NCBI RefSeq assembly: GCF_022023855.1 | Contig: NZ_CP059449.1 | Span: 124,001-188,000, forward strand | Reading direction: 5' to 3' | DNA length: 64,000 nt | From: Azospirillum brasilense | GTDB lineage: Bacteria; Pseudomonadota; Alphaproteobacteria; Azospirillales; Azospirillaceae | Shown: piece after piece, positions 24,330 through 34,370 of the stretch | How positions within the stretch are numbered: position 1 is the stretch's first letter | Layout of the letters: the number at the start of each line of letters is the position of its first letter | Notes under the pieces: model-generated | Told to the model about the DNA's origin: nothing | Database searches by the model: none | What the model saw: only the letters and a program-made list of their open reading frames with translations | Made by a program: the position numbers and the translations under genes

Positions 24330-24992
24330 ATGCCTGAAGTGATGATCAACGGTCCGGCCGGACGTCTGGAAGGGCGCTACACACACGGCACGATCCCCAA
24401 CGCGCCGATGGCCTTGCTGCTGCATCCGCACCCGCATCACAACGGGACCATGAACAACAAGGTGGTCTTCACCCTGTTCCAGTCCTTCACGAAGCGCGGC
24501 TACTCCGCCCTGCGCTTCAATTTCCGCGGGGTTGGCCGCAGCCAGGGCACCTACGACAAGGGCGAGGGCGAACTGGCCGACGCGGCGGCGGCGCTCGACT
24601 GGCTGCAGACCCACAACCCCAACGCCCCGGTCTGCTGGATCGCCGGGGTCTCCTTCGGGGCGTGGATCGGCATGCAGCTTCTGATGCGCCGCCCGGAGAT
24701 CGACGGCTTCGTGTCCGTCTCCCCGCCGGCCAATCTGTTCGACTTCTCCTTCCTGGCGCCCTGCCCGTCCTCCGGCCTGATCATCCACGGCGACAAGGAC
24801 GAGCTGGTTCCAGGGGCGGCGGTGAACAAGCTGGTGACCAAGCTGTCGCACCAGAAGGACATCCGCATCGACCACCGCGTCGTGCCGGGCGCCAACCATT
24901 TCTTCGCCAACCGCAGCGACGATCTGGCGGTTCAGGTGGACGACTATCTGGACCGCGCGATGGGCAACCCCGTCGCCGCCGTGGCGGAATGA
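24330..24992 (+). CDS. Alpha/beta hydrolase
   Basis: The 220-residue protein has an alpha/beta-hydrolase fold. The oxyanion region is LLLHPHPHHNGTMNNKVV, the nucleophile elbow is GVSFGAWIG (G-x-S-x-G), the acid is in HGDKDELVP and the catalytic His in PGANHFF. The RFNFRGVGRSQG motif is typical of small dienelactone-hydrolase-like family members common in alphaproteobacteria. The natural substrate is unknown. ATG 24330 gives the usual length; the longer reading covers promoter DNA. Its stop overlaps the start of a small lipoprotein gene (ATGA). Confidence 0.9.
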   Translation: MPEVMINGPAGRLEGRYTHGTIPNAPMALLLHPHPHHNGTMNNKVVFTLFQSFTKRGYSALRFNFRGVGRSQGTYDKGEGELADAAAALDWLQTHNPNAPVCWIAGVSFGAWIGMQLLMRRPEIDGFVSVSPPANLFDFSFLAPCPSSGLIIHGDKDELVPGAAVNKLVTKLSHQKDIRIDHRVVPGANHFFANRSDDLAVQVDDYLDRAMGNPVAAVAE

Positions 24993-25141
24993 GCGCGATG
25001 AAGCTCCGTCGTTTTGCCCTCGTTACCGGTATCGCTGTGCTTCTGCTGTCCGGCTGCAGCAACGCCCAAATCGCCAGCACCTTCGGGAACTGGTGCAAGC
25101 ACGCCGACAACTGCACCGACAACAGCCGCCCGCGCCCGTAA
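24989..25141 (+). CDS. Very small putative lipoprotein, 50 residues
   Basis: The reading frame overlaps the hydrolase stop as ATGA and encodes a lipoprotein signal with lipobox LSGC (FALVTGIAVLLLSGCSNAQ). Only about 27 residues follow, with two more cysteines (WCKHADNCTDN). A second ATG at 24998 is an alternative start. No named family is recognised; the signal sequence and translational coupling support it as a real gene. Confidence 0.6.
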   Translation: MSAMKLRRFALVTGIAVLLLSGCSNAQIASTFGNWCKHADNCTDNSRPRP

Positions 25142-25150
25142 CCTCCGGCG

Positions 25151-26215
25151 TCACACCGGGTGGAAGCGCCCGCCGGTCATCGGCCGGGGCACGCCGGTCG
25201 TGGCCGGCAGGCTGAGCGGCAGGCCCTTGCGGCTGCGCACCGCCAGATAGGCGAAGGCTTCGGCCTCCAGCGCGTCGCCGTTCCAGCCCACCGTCTCCAC
25301 CGGATCGACCGGCACACCCAGCCGGTCGGCCAGCATGCCCATCAGCGTCGCGTTGTGCCGCCCGCCGCCGCAGACCAGCCAACGCACCGGCGCCTCCGGC
25401 AGATGCGGGACGATGCGGGCGACCGACGCGGCGGTAAAGGCGGTCAGGGTCGCCGCTCCATCCTCCAAGGACAAGCCACGGACGGGCGCCGGGTCGAAGG
25501 CGTCGCGGTCCAGCGACTTCGGCGCCGGCTGCTCGAAATAGGAATGGGCAAGCAGCGCCGCCAACACGGCCTCGTCCACGTTGCCCCGCGCCGCCAGCGC
25601 CCCGCCGGCATCGTAGCGGGTGCCCTGGCCGGACAGGACCCAGTCATCGACCAGCGCGTTGCCCGGCCCGGTGTCGCAGGCGATGACCGCTTCGGCGCTC
25701 TCCCCGATCCAGGTGACGTTGGCGACGCCACCGATGTTCAGCACGGCCAGAGGCCGCGGCAGGGCGTCGGCCAGCGCGCGGTGGAACAGCGGCACCAGCG
25801 GGGCGCCCTGCCCGCCCGCCGCTACGTCCGCCGTGCGGAAGTCGTTGACCACGGCGATGCCGGTCGCCCGCGCCAGCCGCGCGCCGTCGCCGATCTGCCA
25901 AGTGCGGCGCTGCGCCGGGTCGTGGAAAATCGTCTGGCCGTGGAAGCCGATCAGGTCCACCGCGGCCGCCTCCGTCCCGGCCTCGGCCAGCAGGCGGCGC
26001 ACGGCGTCGGCGTGGGCGTCGGTCAGGACCTGCTCGACCGCCTCCACCGGCCCCTTGCCGCCAAGGCAGGAGCGCAGCTCGGCGCGGAAGCCGTCCTCGT
26101 AGGGGATGGTGACGAAGGCCAGCGGCTCCACCCGGCGCTCGCCGTCGGTGCGGACCAGCGCCGCGTCGATCCCGTCCATGGAGGTGCCGCTCATCAGCCC
26201 GACGACCGTCTGCAT
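25151..26215 (-). CDS. anmK: Anhydro-N-acetylmuramic acid kinase
   Basis: AnmK phosphorylates and opens 1,6-anhydroMurNAc released by lytic transglycosylases, giving MurNAc-6-phosphate for recycling. The 354-residue protein starts with the ATP-binding loop [16 protein letters not shown]. It carries [51 protein letters not shown]-like [13 protein letters not shown] and the C-terminal [12 protein letters not shown]. All are family hallmarks and the length is typical. It is divergent from tyrS with 106 bp between. Confidence 0.96.
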   Translation of the reverse strand: MQTVVGLMSGTSMDGIDAALVRTDGERRVEPLAFVTIPYEDGFRAELRSCLGGKGPVEAVEQVLTDAHADAVRRLLAEAGTEAAAVDLIGFHGQTIFHDPAQRRTWQIGDGARLARATGIAVVNDFRTADVAAGGQGAPLVPLFHRALADALPRPLAVLNIGGVANVTWIGESAEAVIACDTGPGNALVDDWVLSGQGTRYDAGGALAARGNVDEAVLAALLAHSYFEQPAPKSLDRDAFDPAPVRGLSLEDGAATLTAFTAASVARIVPHLPEAPVRWLVCGGGRHNATLMGMLADRLGVPVDPVETVGWNGDALEAEAFAYLAVRSRKGLPLSLPATTGVPRPMTGGRFHPV

Positions 26216-26321
26216 TCCTTACCCCAATCCCATGCCGAGTCAGCCCCGAGAATTGTGGGGCCGCGCGTTCCATGCTAACAGACGCGACCCTGGACCCTAC
26301 CACGACAGCCGGATCGCGGCC

Positions 26322-27575
26322 ATGACGACGCTGACATCGGATTTCCTCCGCACGCTGCAGGAACGCGGCTTCATCCACCAGTGCACCGACCTCGCCGGGC
26401 TCGACGAGCGCGCGGCGAAGGGGCCGATCATCGCCTACATCGGCTTCGACTGCACGGCGGACAGCCTGCATGTGGGCAGCCTGCTGCCGATCATGATGCT
26501 GCGCTGGCTGCAGAAGACCGGCCACAAGCCGATCGTCCTGATGGGCGGCGGGACGACCAAGATCGGCGATCCCTCCGGCAAGGACGAGGCGCGCCAGCTC
26601 CTCACCGACGAGGCCATCAACGCCAACATGGCGGGCATCAAGCGCATCTTCGGGCGCTACCTGTCCTTTGGCGACGGCGCCACGGACGCGGTGATGGTCA
26701 ACAACGCCGACTGGCTGGACGAGCTGAAGTACATCCCGCTGCTCCGCGACATCGGCCGGCACTTCACGATCAACCGCATGATGACCTTCGAATCGGTCAA
26801 GCTGCGGCTGGACCGCGAGCAGCCGCTGACCTTCCTGGAATTCAACTACATGATTCTCCAGGCCTATGATTTCGTGGAGCTGTTCCGGCGCGAGAAGTGC
26901 ATGCTCCAGATGGGCGGGTCGGACCAGTGGGGCAACATCATCAACGGCGTCGAGCTGGGCCGCCGCACCGACGGGGCGGAGCTGTTCGGCCTGACCACCC
27001 CGCTGCTGACCACCGCGTCGGGCGCCAAGATGGGCAAGACCGCCGCGGGCGCGGTGTGGCTGACCGCCGACAAGCTCAGCGCCTATGATTTCTGGCAGTA
27101 CTGGCGCAACACCGAAGACGCCGACGTCGGCCGCTTCCTGCGCCTCTACACCGAGCTGCCGCTGGACGAGGTGGCGCGGCTGGAGTCCCTGGAGGGCGCC
27201 GGCATCAACGAGGCCAAGAAGATCCTCGCCCACGAGGTGACCAAGCTCGCCCATGGCGAGGAGGCCGCCCTGGAGGCCGCCGAAACCGCCCGCCGCACCT
27301 TCGAGCAGGGCGCCGCCGCCGAGGGCCTGCCGACCATCGACGTGCCCCGCGCCGAGCTTGAGGCCGGCGTCGCGGTGGTGGACCTGCTGGTCTCCGCCGG
27401 GCTGGCCGCGTCGAAGGGCGAGGCCCGCCGCCTCATCAAGGGCGCCGGCGCCAAGATGAACGACGCCGCCATCCCCGACGAGGCCGCCAAGGCCACCGCC
27501 GCCGATCTGAACGCCGACGGCGTCATCAAGCTGAGCGCCGGCAAGAAGCGTCACGCGCTGGTCAAGGCGGTGTGA
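26322..27575 (+). CDS. tyrS: Tyrosyl-tRNA synthetase
   Basis: The 417-residue class I enzyme charges tRNA-Tyr. It has [18 protein letters not shown] (HIGH variant HVGS), [13 protein letters not shown], the tyrosine-binding YMILQAYDF and [11 protein letters not shown], and the KMSKS variant KMGKT in [13 protein letters not shown]-terminal S4 RNA-binding domain runs from about residue 345 ([21 protein letters not shown]). ATG 26322 is the start that begins at the conserved [17 protein letters not shown] palindromic terminator-like hairpin follows the stop. Confidence 0.97.
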   Translation: MTTLTSDFLRTLQERGFIHQCTDLAGLDERAAKGPIIAYIGFDCTADSLHVGSLLPIMMLRWLQKTGHKPIVLMGGGTTKIGDPSGKDEARQLLTDEAINANMAGIKRIFGRYLSFGDGATDAVMVNNADWLDELKYIPLLRDIGRHFTINRMMTFESVKLRLDREQPLTFLEFNYMILQAYDFVELFRREKCMLQMGGSDQWGNIINGVELGRRTDGAELFGLTTPLLTTASGAKMGKTAAGAVWLTADKLSAYDFWQYWRNTEDADVGRFLRLYTELPLDEVARLESLEGAGINEAKKILAHEVTKLAHGEEAALEAAETARRTFEQGAAAEGLPTIDVPRAELEAGVAVVDLLVSAGLAASKGEARRLIKGAGAKMNDAAIPDEAAKATAADLNADGVIKLSAGKKRHALVKAV

Positions 27576-27588
27576 GGCACCGCTGAAT

Positions 27589-27611
27589 CCCTCTCCCGGG
27601 ACGGGAGAGGG
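27589..27611. repeat. Palindrome CCCTCTCCC-N5-GGGAGAGGG
   Basis: Nine-bp perfect arms lie between the convergent tyrS and AsmA-like genes. A plus-strand GAAAATC follows, so it may work as a terminator. Similar palindromes lie at 45166-45188 and 61563-61590. Confidence 0.7.
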
Positions 27612-27623
27612 AAAATCACCCCC

Positions 27624-30600
27624 CTACTTCACGAAAGTCCCCGGCGACGGCGCTTCCTTGCCGTCGCCCCCCTCGCCCAGGAAGAACAGGTTGCGCAGGA
27701 AGCCCGGCGCCAGCATGGCGAGCGGGTTCACCGTCACGTCCGGGTCGGCCAGCGGACCACGGACGTGCCAAGTGGCGCTGAAGATGCCCTGCCCCTCGCC
27801 GCCGCTCAGCGCGTCGCCCAGCAGCGGAATCTGGCCGATCAGACGGTTCAGCCCGTAGATGGGCACGATGGTGCCGCGCAGGTTGGCGGTGTCCGTCTCG
27901 ATGTCCACCTCCCCCGACAGGGTCAGGCCGAGCGCGGAGCCGGAGGTGCGCAGGTCCTTGACGGTCAGCAGGCGCCCGTCCTTGCGGTAGTCGCTGACCG
28001 CCCGCCCGAAGCGGATGCCCTTGCCGCCGCCCATCAGCTCGGCGAAGCCGGAGGGGGAAATGGAGTTCAGGATGCGGGCCAGGACCGGCGCATCGACCAG
28101 CGCGTAGTCGGTCAGCTCCATCCGGCCTTCGATGGCGGCGTCGGCCCGCGGCTCCACCGTGCGGCCGGTGATCGCCAAAACACCGCCTTGCACCCGATCG
28201 TTGATGTCAAGCGCGCGGAAGGTCGCACCGGCGTCGCTGGCCGAGATGGCCACGTCATAGAATCCCTGGGCGCCCGGCAGATAGCGCAGGGACACCGCCC
28301 CGTCGCGCCCCGCCTTCGCCGTCACGTCGAGCGCCGTCCAGGACAGGCGGTCGCGCCTGATCCGTCCGGCCACGTCGGACAGATGGCGGCCGTCCCCGAA
28401 GACGACGCGGTTCAGCTTCAGGTCGAAGTCGAGCGGCAGCGGCTTCTCGTCGCTCGGCCCCTGCTTCTTGCCGCCGGGCGGGTCGGCCTTGCCGGCCAGG
28501 ACCCGGGCGTCCAGGCTCTGGCCCGTGATTGTCCCGGAGTAGCCGCTCTTGCCGCCGTCATGCACCGTCACGTCGGCCTTCAGGTCGGTCTGGCCGACGG
28601 ACATCTGGCTGACCGCCACCTTGGTGACCGCCATGGTCTGCGGCGCGAGATCGACGACCGCCTGGGCGCGCAGCCCCCCGGCATCGACCGACAGGCCGGT
28701 GATGCGGGTCACCCGGTCCTTCTGGAACTCCAGCGCCAGCTTGCCGGTGCCCGGCACACCGGGCTTCTTCTCCCAGCCCAGCTCGTCGATGCGCAGGTGG
28801 GTCTTTTCCAGGTTAAGCCCGGCGGTCAGGCCGAAGCGGCGGCGCTGGTCCACGGTGAACAGCACATCCGCCCCAAGCGGCCCTTCCACATGCTCGGCTA
28901 GGTCGATGCCGTGGCTGCGCAGGTCCTGGGCGTCCACATCGCCTTTCACGGCGATGCGGGTGCGCGGCCCCTTGGCGGTGGAGGTGAACTGCTCCTTCCA
29001 GTCGATGGTGACGGGGATGCCGTCCAGCTTGGTGTTGCCCTTCACCGTCATGGCGTTCATGTCGAGCGCCAGCGTCAGGTCGCCCTCGGTCGCGGTCAGC
29101 CCGGCGGCCACCTTCTCCACCCCGACGCCGCGCAGCTTTGCCACGACGTCCAGGTTCAACTGCTCGACCTTCAGGTCGACCAGCAGCGGAAACTGGAAGT
29201 GAAGCTGCGCGTCGGCCTGCCCCTGGGTGCGCTTGGGATCGAGGTCGAGGCGGCTGGGATAGCCCAGCGGCGGGCTGTCCAGAACGGTCAGGATGGTGCG
29301 CACCGGCCCACGGACCGGGACACGGATGTCCATGGTCTCCTTGCCGGTGTCCAGACCGCCGATGACGATGGTGCCCTCACCGAGCTGGACGTCGTCGATG
29401 CGGCCGCCCTTGGTGTGGATGGTGAAGGTCTTGCCATCCGTGGATACCTCTGCCCCCAACCCGGTGACCTTGGGCAACGGGTGGAAATAATCCACCGTCA
29501 TGTCCTCGGCCTTGATGCCGGCCTGGAAATGCGTCACGTCGAGCGCCGCGAGGTCGGACAGCGGCCCGCTGGCCCGGACGGTCGCCGTCGCCTCCGGCAC
29601 GACGCCGTGCGACAGGTTTTGGGTCACCCATTCCCGTGGGTTCTTCCCCACCCCCAGCGGCCACAGCCGGGGCAGCTCATCCGCCGGCACCCGCTTGGCC
29701 GTCACGGCGGCCTCCACCGACAGGCGGGCGTCCGGCGTGCCGAGTTGGGCGATGGTCGCCTGCGCCGTCCCCTCCACGGTCGGCCCACCGAGATCGATGG
29801 CCAGCTGCTCCACATCCAGTTTGCCCGAGGAGCGGTCGCCGGCCACCGTCAGGGCGGCGGAGGCGATGGGCAGCGGCTCCGGGAACAGGTCCGGTCGAAC
29901 AACGCGCCCGGCGCCGGCCTTCAACTCCACCCGCCCGCTGCGCGGCTGCGCGTCGGGATCCAGCTCGACGCTGGCCGTGCCGGACAGGGGAAGCTGCGCC
30001 GCGGCGAGCGGTGCCAGCGCCGGGGCGAGCCCGGCCAGCGTGGCGGGCACCAGCCCGTCGAGCCGTGCGGCGACCGACGCGCCCTTGTCGGGAACCTGCG
30101 TGCCGTCGAGGTCGAGCGAGGCCCGCTTGCCATCCGCCATCAGGTCGAGCCGCAGGGTGCCGCTGCGCTGCCCGCCCCGCTCCCGCAGGTCACCCCGCCC
30201 GGCCATCGCCATCCCGTCGAGCGCAAGGTCCAGCCGCTCCAGCTCCGCCCGCCGGCCCGGCACGTCCAGCCCGCCGCGCAGCCGCACCCGGTCAATGCGG
30301 TAGGGGTCGGGCCGCAGCGCGGGCAGGCTGACCTCTCCGGCACCGCCCTGCAGGTCGAAGCTGAAGCGCACCGGCTCGAACCGAGAATCCAGAGTCGCGT
30401 CGATGCGCCCGCCCAGCGGCACGGTCACCGCCGACAGCGGCGCCAGCAGCGGGCCGATCTTGGCCAGCGCCGCCGGCTGCAAGCCGTCGAAGCGGGTGGA
30501 CAGTGCGGTTTCCGCGTCGGCCATGCGATGAACGCCCGATGCCTCCACCGCCGCCGTCCGCCCGTCCAGGTCGAGCAGCAGCTGCGCCCCGCCGACGATC

Positions 30601-31256
30601 TCGGTCCCGTCGCGGGTCAGCACGATGTCGGCGCGGTTGGCGTGCCAGGACAGGCCCAGCATGCGGTTCGTCACCGTCAGGTCGGCGCCGATGATGGACA
30701 ACCGCCGCAGCAGGCCCAGCGGGCGGGCGATGTCCGGAGGCTGCATCAGGGTGGAGACGATCTCCCCCGCGAAGTCGGGGCCGCCCTCCGGCTCGTCCTT
30801 CTCCGGCTCGCCGGGAGACGGGATCGAGCGCACGTCGAAATCCAGGCTGCCATCGGCCCGGCGCACCACCTGGAGGCGCGGCCGCACGAGGTCGAGCCGG
30901 GTCGGCGACAGCTTGCCTTGGAACAGCGCGCGCACGGAGAAGCCGACGCCCAGTTCCGGCACCGCCGCAAGCTCGTCGCCCTCGGCGTTGACCGCGTGCA
31001 CGTCGATGGCCCGCAGGTCCAGCCGGGTCAGCCCGTCGCTCTCCTCCTCGTCCACCCAGGACAGGACGAGCTGGCCGACATCGACCCGGTAGCGGCCCTG
31101 CGGGTCGCTCAGCGCCCGCTCCACATAGGGGGTCAGTGGGTCGAGCGCAACCGGCCCCTGGGCCAGCCGCCAAGCGAACAGCCCGCCGGCCGCGCCGACG
31201 ACCACCACCACGCCCGCGGTGGTCCAGGCGAGAAGCTTCACGGTTCGCCGGATCAA
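27624..31256 (-). CDS. Large AsmA-like protein with DUF3971 (YhdP/TamB-type bridge family)
   Basis: The 1,210-residue protein starts with a cytoplasmic RRTVKLL segment and one membrane helix (AWTTAGVVVVVGAAGGLFAW). It is followed by an extremely long beta-rich periplasmic part with repeated amphipathic strands. DUF3971 spans the central region and an AsmA_2-like C-terminal domain lies near the end (GSALGLTLSGEVDIETDTAN, NRLIGQIPLLGDALSGG, then FSATWHVRGPLADPDVTVNP). YhdP-family proteins act in phospholipid transport between membranes; that role is inferred from the family. It ends next to tyrS and is divergent from glnE. Confidence 0.9.
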   Translation of the reverse strand: MIRRTVKLLAWTTAGVVVVVGAAGGLFAWRLAQGPVALDPLTPYVERALSDPQGRYRVDVGQLVLSWVDEEESDGLTRLDLRAIDVHAVNAEGDELAAVPELGVGFSVRALFQGKLSPTRLDLVRPRLQVVRRADGSLDFDVRSIPSPGEPEKDEPEGGPDFAGEIVSTLMQPPDIARPLGLLRRLSIIGADLTVTNRMLGLSWHANRADIVLTRDGTEIVGGAQLLLDLDGRTAAVEASGVHRMADAETALSTRFDGLQPAALAKIGPLLAPLSAVTVPLGGRIDATLDSRFEPVRFSFDLQGGAGEVSLPALRPDPYRIDRVRLRGGLDVPGRRAELERLDLALDGMAMAGRGDLRERGGQRSGTLRLDLMADGKRASLDLDGTQVPDKGASVAARLDGLVPATLAGLAPALAPLAAAQLPLSGTASVELDPDAQPRSGRVELKAGAGRVVRPDLFPEPLPIASAALTVAGDRSSGKLDVEQLAIDLGGPTVEGTAQATIAQLGTPDARLSVEAAVTAKRVPADELPRLWPLGVGKNPREWVTQNLSHGVVPEATATVRASGPLSDLAALDVTHFQAGIKAEDMTVDYFHPLPKVTGLGAEVSTDGKTFTIHTKGGRIDDVQLGEGTIVIGGLDTGKETMDIRVPVRGPVRTILTVLDSPPLGYPSRLDLDPKRTQGQADAQLHFQFPLLVDLKVEQLNLDVVAKLRGVGVEKVAAGLTATEGDLTLALDMNAMTVKGNTKLDGIPVTIDWKEQFTSTAKGPRTRIAVKGDVDAQDLRSHGIDLAEHVEGPLGADVLFTVDQRRRFGLTAGLNLEKTHLRIDELGWEKKPGVPGTGKLALEFQKDRVTRITGLSVDAGGLRAQAVVDLAPQTMAVTKVAVSQMSVGQTDLKADVTVHDGGKSGYSGTITGQSLDARVLAGKADPPGGKKQGPSDEKPLPLDFDLKLNRVVFGDGRHLSDVAGRIRRDRLSWTALDVTAKAGRDGAVSLRYLPGAQGFYDVAISASDAGATFRALDINDRVQGGVLAITGRTVEPRADAAIEGRMELTDYALVDAPVLARILNSISPSGFAELMGGGKGIRFGRAVSDYRKDGRLLTVKDLRTSGSALGLTLSGEVDIETDTANLRGTIVPIYGLNRLIGQIPLLGDALSGGEGQGIFSATWHVRGPLADPDVTVNPLAMLAPGFLRNLFFLGEGGDGKEAPSPGTFVK

Positions 31257-31373
31257 GGACGGTGTCCCGGCGGCGACGCCCGCAGATTGTCACGGCGCGG
31301 ATTGTCACGGTTGACCGGAAGGGCCGGACCGCGCACCCTCCTGCTCAGTTCTTGTGCAGGGATAGCCGCGACC

Positions 31374-34370
31374 ATGACCACCACGCTGCCGAAACCCTTC
31401 GACACCGCCCTTGCCGGACGCGGCCTGGAGCGCTGGCGCGCCGAGGCGGCGAACGCCACGGACAACACCGGTGGCGCCGCCTTGCGCGCCTGGGCCGAGG
31501 CGTACGCCGATTCGACCGAGGGCCGGGCGCTGATCGACGCGGTGTGCGGCAACAGCCCGTATCTCGGCCAGATCCTGACGCGCGAGCTGCCCTTCGTCCG
31601 CGAGATGGTGACGCAGGGGTACGATGCCGCCTTCGCGACGCTGCTGCGCCGGCTGGAAGCGGACTGCGCGGAGGAGCGCAACATCGACCGGCTGATGACC
31701 GCCCTGCGCATCGCCAAGCGGCGGGCGGCGCTGCTGATCGCCATCGCCGACATCACTGGCGCGTGGGAGCTGGAGGCCGTCACCGGCGCGCTGTCCGACA
31801 TCGCCGAGACGTCGGTGCGGATGGCGGCAAACCACCTGCTGCGCCGCGCCGCGGAGGCGGGCACGCTGACGCTGCCGGAACCGCAGCGGCCATGGGTCGG
31901 GTCGGGCCTGATCGTGCTTGGCATGGGCAAACTTGGTGCGCGCGAGCTCAACTATTCCAGCGATATCGACCTGATCGTCCTGTACGACGACGCCGTCGTT
32001 CAAACGCCCCAGCCGGACAACCTCGCCCGCACGTTCATTCGTATCGCGCGCGATCTTGTCCGCATTATGGATGAACGGACCAAGGACGGCTACGTCTTCC
32101 GTACAGATCTGCGACTGCGCCCCGATCCCGGGGCCACGCCGCTCGCGGTGTCCGTCTCGGCGGCCGAAATTTATTACGGCAGCGTCGGGCAGAACTGGGA
32201 GCGCGCGGCCATGATCAAGGCCCGTCCCATCGCCGGCGATCCGGAAGCGGGGGCGCATTTTCTGCGTTTCCTCGAACCGTTCGTGTGGCGGCGCCACCTC
32301 GACTTCGCGGCCATCCAGGACATCCATTCCATCAAGCGTCAGATCAACGCCCACAAGGGCCATCGTGAAGTGACGGTGAACGGCCACGACATCAAGGTCG
32401 GCCGTGGCGGAATCCGCGAGATCGAGTTCTTCGCCCAGACCCAGCAGCTCATTTTCGGCGGGCGCGACATCCGCGTGCGCATCGCCCCCACCCTGCTGGC
32501 GAACAAGGCACTGTGCGCGGTCGGCCGCGTGCCGGAGGCGGCGGTGGAGGAGCTGGAGGAGGCCTACCGCTTCCTGCGCCGGGTCGAGCACCGCATTCAG
32601 ATGACCGACGACCGCCAGACCCACCAGATCCCGGCGGACGACGAGGGGGTGGCCCATCTCGCGACCTTCCTCGGCTACGATCAGATCGAGGATTTCCGCG
32701 CCGACCTGCTGGCCCAGCTCGGCCGGGTGGAGGACCGCTACGCCGAGCTGTTCGAGGAGGCGCCGTCGCTGTCCGGTCCAGGCAACCTCGTCTTCACCGG
32801 AACCGACGACGACCCTGGCACGGTGAAGACGCTGGCCGGCATGGGCTACCGCGACCCCAGCCGGGTCATCGCCGTGGTCTCCACTTGGCACCGCGGGCGC
32901 TACCGCTCCACCCGCTCGGGCCGCGCGCGGGAACTGCTGACCGAGCTGGTGCCGGCCATGCTGAACGAGCTGGCCAAAACGCCCGCCCCGGACGACGCGC
33001 TGGTCAAGTTCGACAGCTTTTTGGAGCGGCTGCCGGCGGGGGTCGGGCTGTTCTCGCTGTTCATCGCCAATCCCTGGCTGCTCGCCCTGGTCGCGGAGAT
33101 CATGGGCACGGCGCCGCAACTGGCCGAGACGCTGTCGCGCAACCCGTCGCTGCTCGACGCCGTGCTGTCGCCCGACTTCTTCGACCCGCTGCCCGACGCG
33201 GCGGGGCTGACGCCGGAGTACCAGCGCTTCATCGCCGGGGCGCACAACTTCGAGGACGTGCTGACCCTGTCGCGGCGTTGGACCAACGACCAGCGCTTCC
33301 GCGCCGGGGCGCACATCCTGCGCGGCATCACCGACGGCGACCGCTGCGGCCCCTTCCTCGCCGATCTGGCCGACGTGGTGGTGCCGGAACTGGCCGCCCG
33401 CGTCGAGGAGGAGTTCGCAGCCCGCCACGGCCGCATCCCCGGCGGCGCCTGGGTGGTGGTGGCGATGGGCAAGCTGGGCAGCCGGCAGCTCACCATCACC
33501 TCCGACATCGACCTGATCGTCGTCTACGAGGTGCCGTCGGGCACGCGCCAGTCGGACGGGGGCAAGCCGCTGGCCCCCAACGAGTATTACATCAAGCTGA
33601 CGCAGCGCCTGACCAACGCCATCACCGCCCCGATGGCCGACGGGCGGCTGTACGAGGTGGACATGCGGCTGCGCCCGTCGGGCAACGCCGGGCCGCTCGC
33701 CACCGCGCTGGACGCCTTCACCGCCTATCAGGCCAAGGACGCCTGGACGTGGGAGCACATGGCCCTGACCCGCGCCCGCGTCATCGGCGGCGATCCGGCG
33801 CTGGCCCGCAAGGTCGAGTCGGCGATCCGCGGCGTGCTGACCGGCCCGCGCGATCCGGCCAAGGTGCTGCGGGACGTCGCCGACATGCGCCGCCGCATCG
33901 ACAAGGAGTTCGGCACCACCAACCCGTGGAACGTCAAATACGCCCGCGGCGGCCTGATCGACATCGAGTTCACGGCCCAGTATCTCCAGCTCCGCCACGG
34001 GCACGCGCATCCGGACATCCTGTCCATCGCCACCAGCCGCGCCCTGCTCAACGCCGCCGCGGCCGGGCTGCTGGCGCCGGAGGTGGCCGAGGAGCTGGTG
34101 GCGACGCTGAAGCTGTGGCGCCGCGTGCAAGGCTTCCTGCGCCTGACCACCGACGGCGTGCTCGATCCGCGGCAGGTGTCGCCCACCCTGCGGGAAGGGC
34201 TGTCCCGCGCCGCCTTCCCGGAGGAGGAGCCGGCGGTTGACTTCGCCGCGCTCGACAGCAGAATCCGGGACATCGCCGCTCGCGCCCATCGCCATTTCGT
34301 GGCGCTGGTCGAGGAGCCGGCGTCAAGGCTGCCTCCCCCAGAGACCAACGAAGAAGCCAAACTCCCATGA
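31374..34370 (+). CDS. glnE: Bifunctional glutamine synthetase adenylyltransferase/deadenylylase
   Basis: GlnE adenylylates and deadenylylates glutamine synthetase in answer to PII, setting the cell's nitrogen state. The 998-residue protein has two nucleotidyltransferase domains. The first has its core at about residue 183 (GMGKLGARELNYSSDIDLIV) and the second at about 697 (MGKLGSRQLTITSDIDLIVV); each is followed by a linked regulatory/helical domain with RGGIREIEFFAQ-type motifs. Both active-site D-x-D pairs are intact, so both activities are expected. Its stop overlaps the peroxiredoxin ATG by 4 bp. It links this locus to nitrogen regulation, as does nifA downstream. Confidence 0.97.
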   Translation: MTTTLPKPFDTALAGRGLERWRAEAANATDNTGGAALRAWAEAYADSTEGRALIDAVCGNSPYLGQILTRELPFVREMVTQGYDAAFATLLRRLEADCAEERNIDRLMTALRIAKRRAALLIAIADITGAWELEAVTGALSDIAETSVRMAANHLLRRAAEAGTLTLPEPQRPWVGSGLIVLGMGKLGARELNYSSDIDLIVLYDDAVVQTPQPDNLARTFIRIARDLVRIMDERTKDGYVFRTDLRLRPDPGATPLAVSVSAAEIYYGSVGQNWERAAMIKARPIAGDPEAGAHFLRFLEPFVWRRHLDFAAIQDIHSIKRQINAHKGHREVTVNGHDIKVGRGGIREIEFFAQTQQLIFGGRDIRVRIAPTLLANKALCAVGRVPEAAVEELEEAYRFLRRVEHRIQMTDDRQTHQIPADDEGVAHLATFLGYDQIEDFRADLLAQLGRVEDRYAELFEEAPSLSGPGNLVFTGTDDDPGTVKTLAGMGYRDPSRVIAVVSTWHRGRYRSTRSGRARELLTELVPAMLNELAKTPAPDDALVKFDSFLERLPAGVGLFSLFIANPWLLALVAEIMGTAPQLAETLSRNPSLLDAVLSPDFFDPLPDAAGLTPEYQRFIAGAHNFEDVLTLSRRWTNDQRFRAGAHILRGITDGDRCGPFLADLADVVVPELAARVEEEFAARHGRIPGGAWVVVAMGKLGSRQLTITSDIDLIVVYEVPSGTRQSDGGKPLAPNEYYIKLTQRLTNAITAPMADGRLYEVDMRLRPSGNAGPLATALDAFTAYQAKDAWTWEHMALTRARVIGGDPALARKVESAIRGVLTGPRDPAKVLRDVADMRRRIDKEFGTTNPWNVKYARGGLIDIEFTAQYLQLRHGHAHPDILSIATSRALLNAAAAGLLAPEVAEELVATLKLWRRVQGFLRLTTDGVLDPRQVSPTLREGLSRAAFPEEEPAVDFAALDSRIRDIAARAHRHFVALVEEPASRLPPPETNEEAKLP

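Noticed and set aside
25644..27554. 636-codon minus-strand reading frame
   Set aside because: Antisense to tyrS and out of frame with anmK; composition is that of a shadow frame.
31305..34295. 996-codon minus-strand reading frame
   Set aside because: It is antisense to glnE, whose protein has clear family motifs throughout; the antisense product has no recognisable domain.
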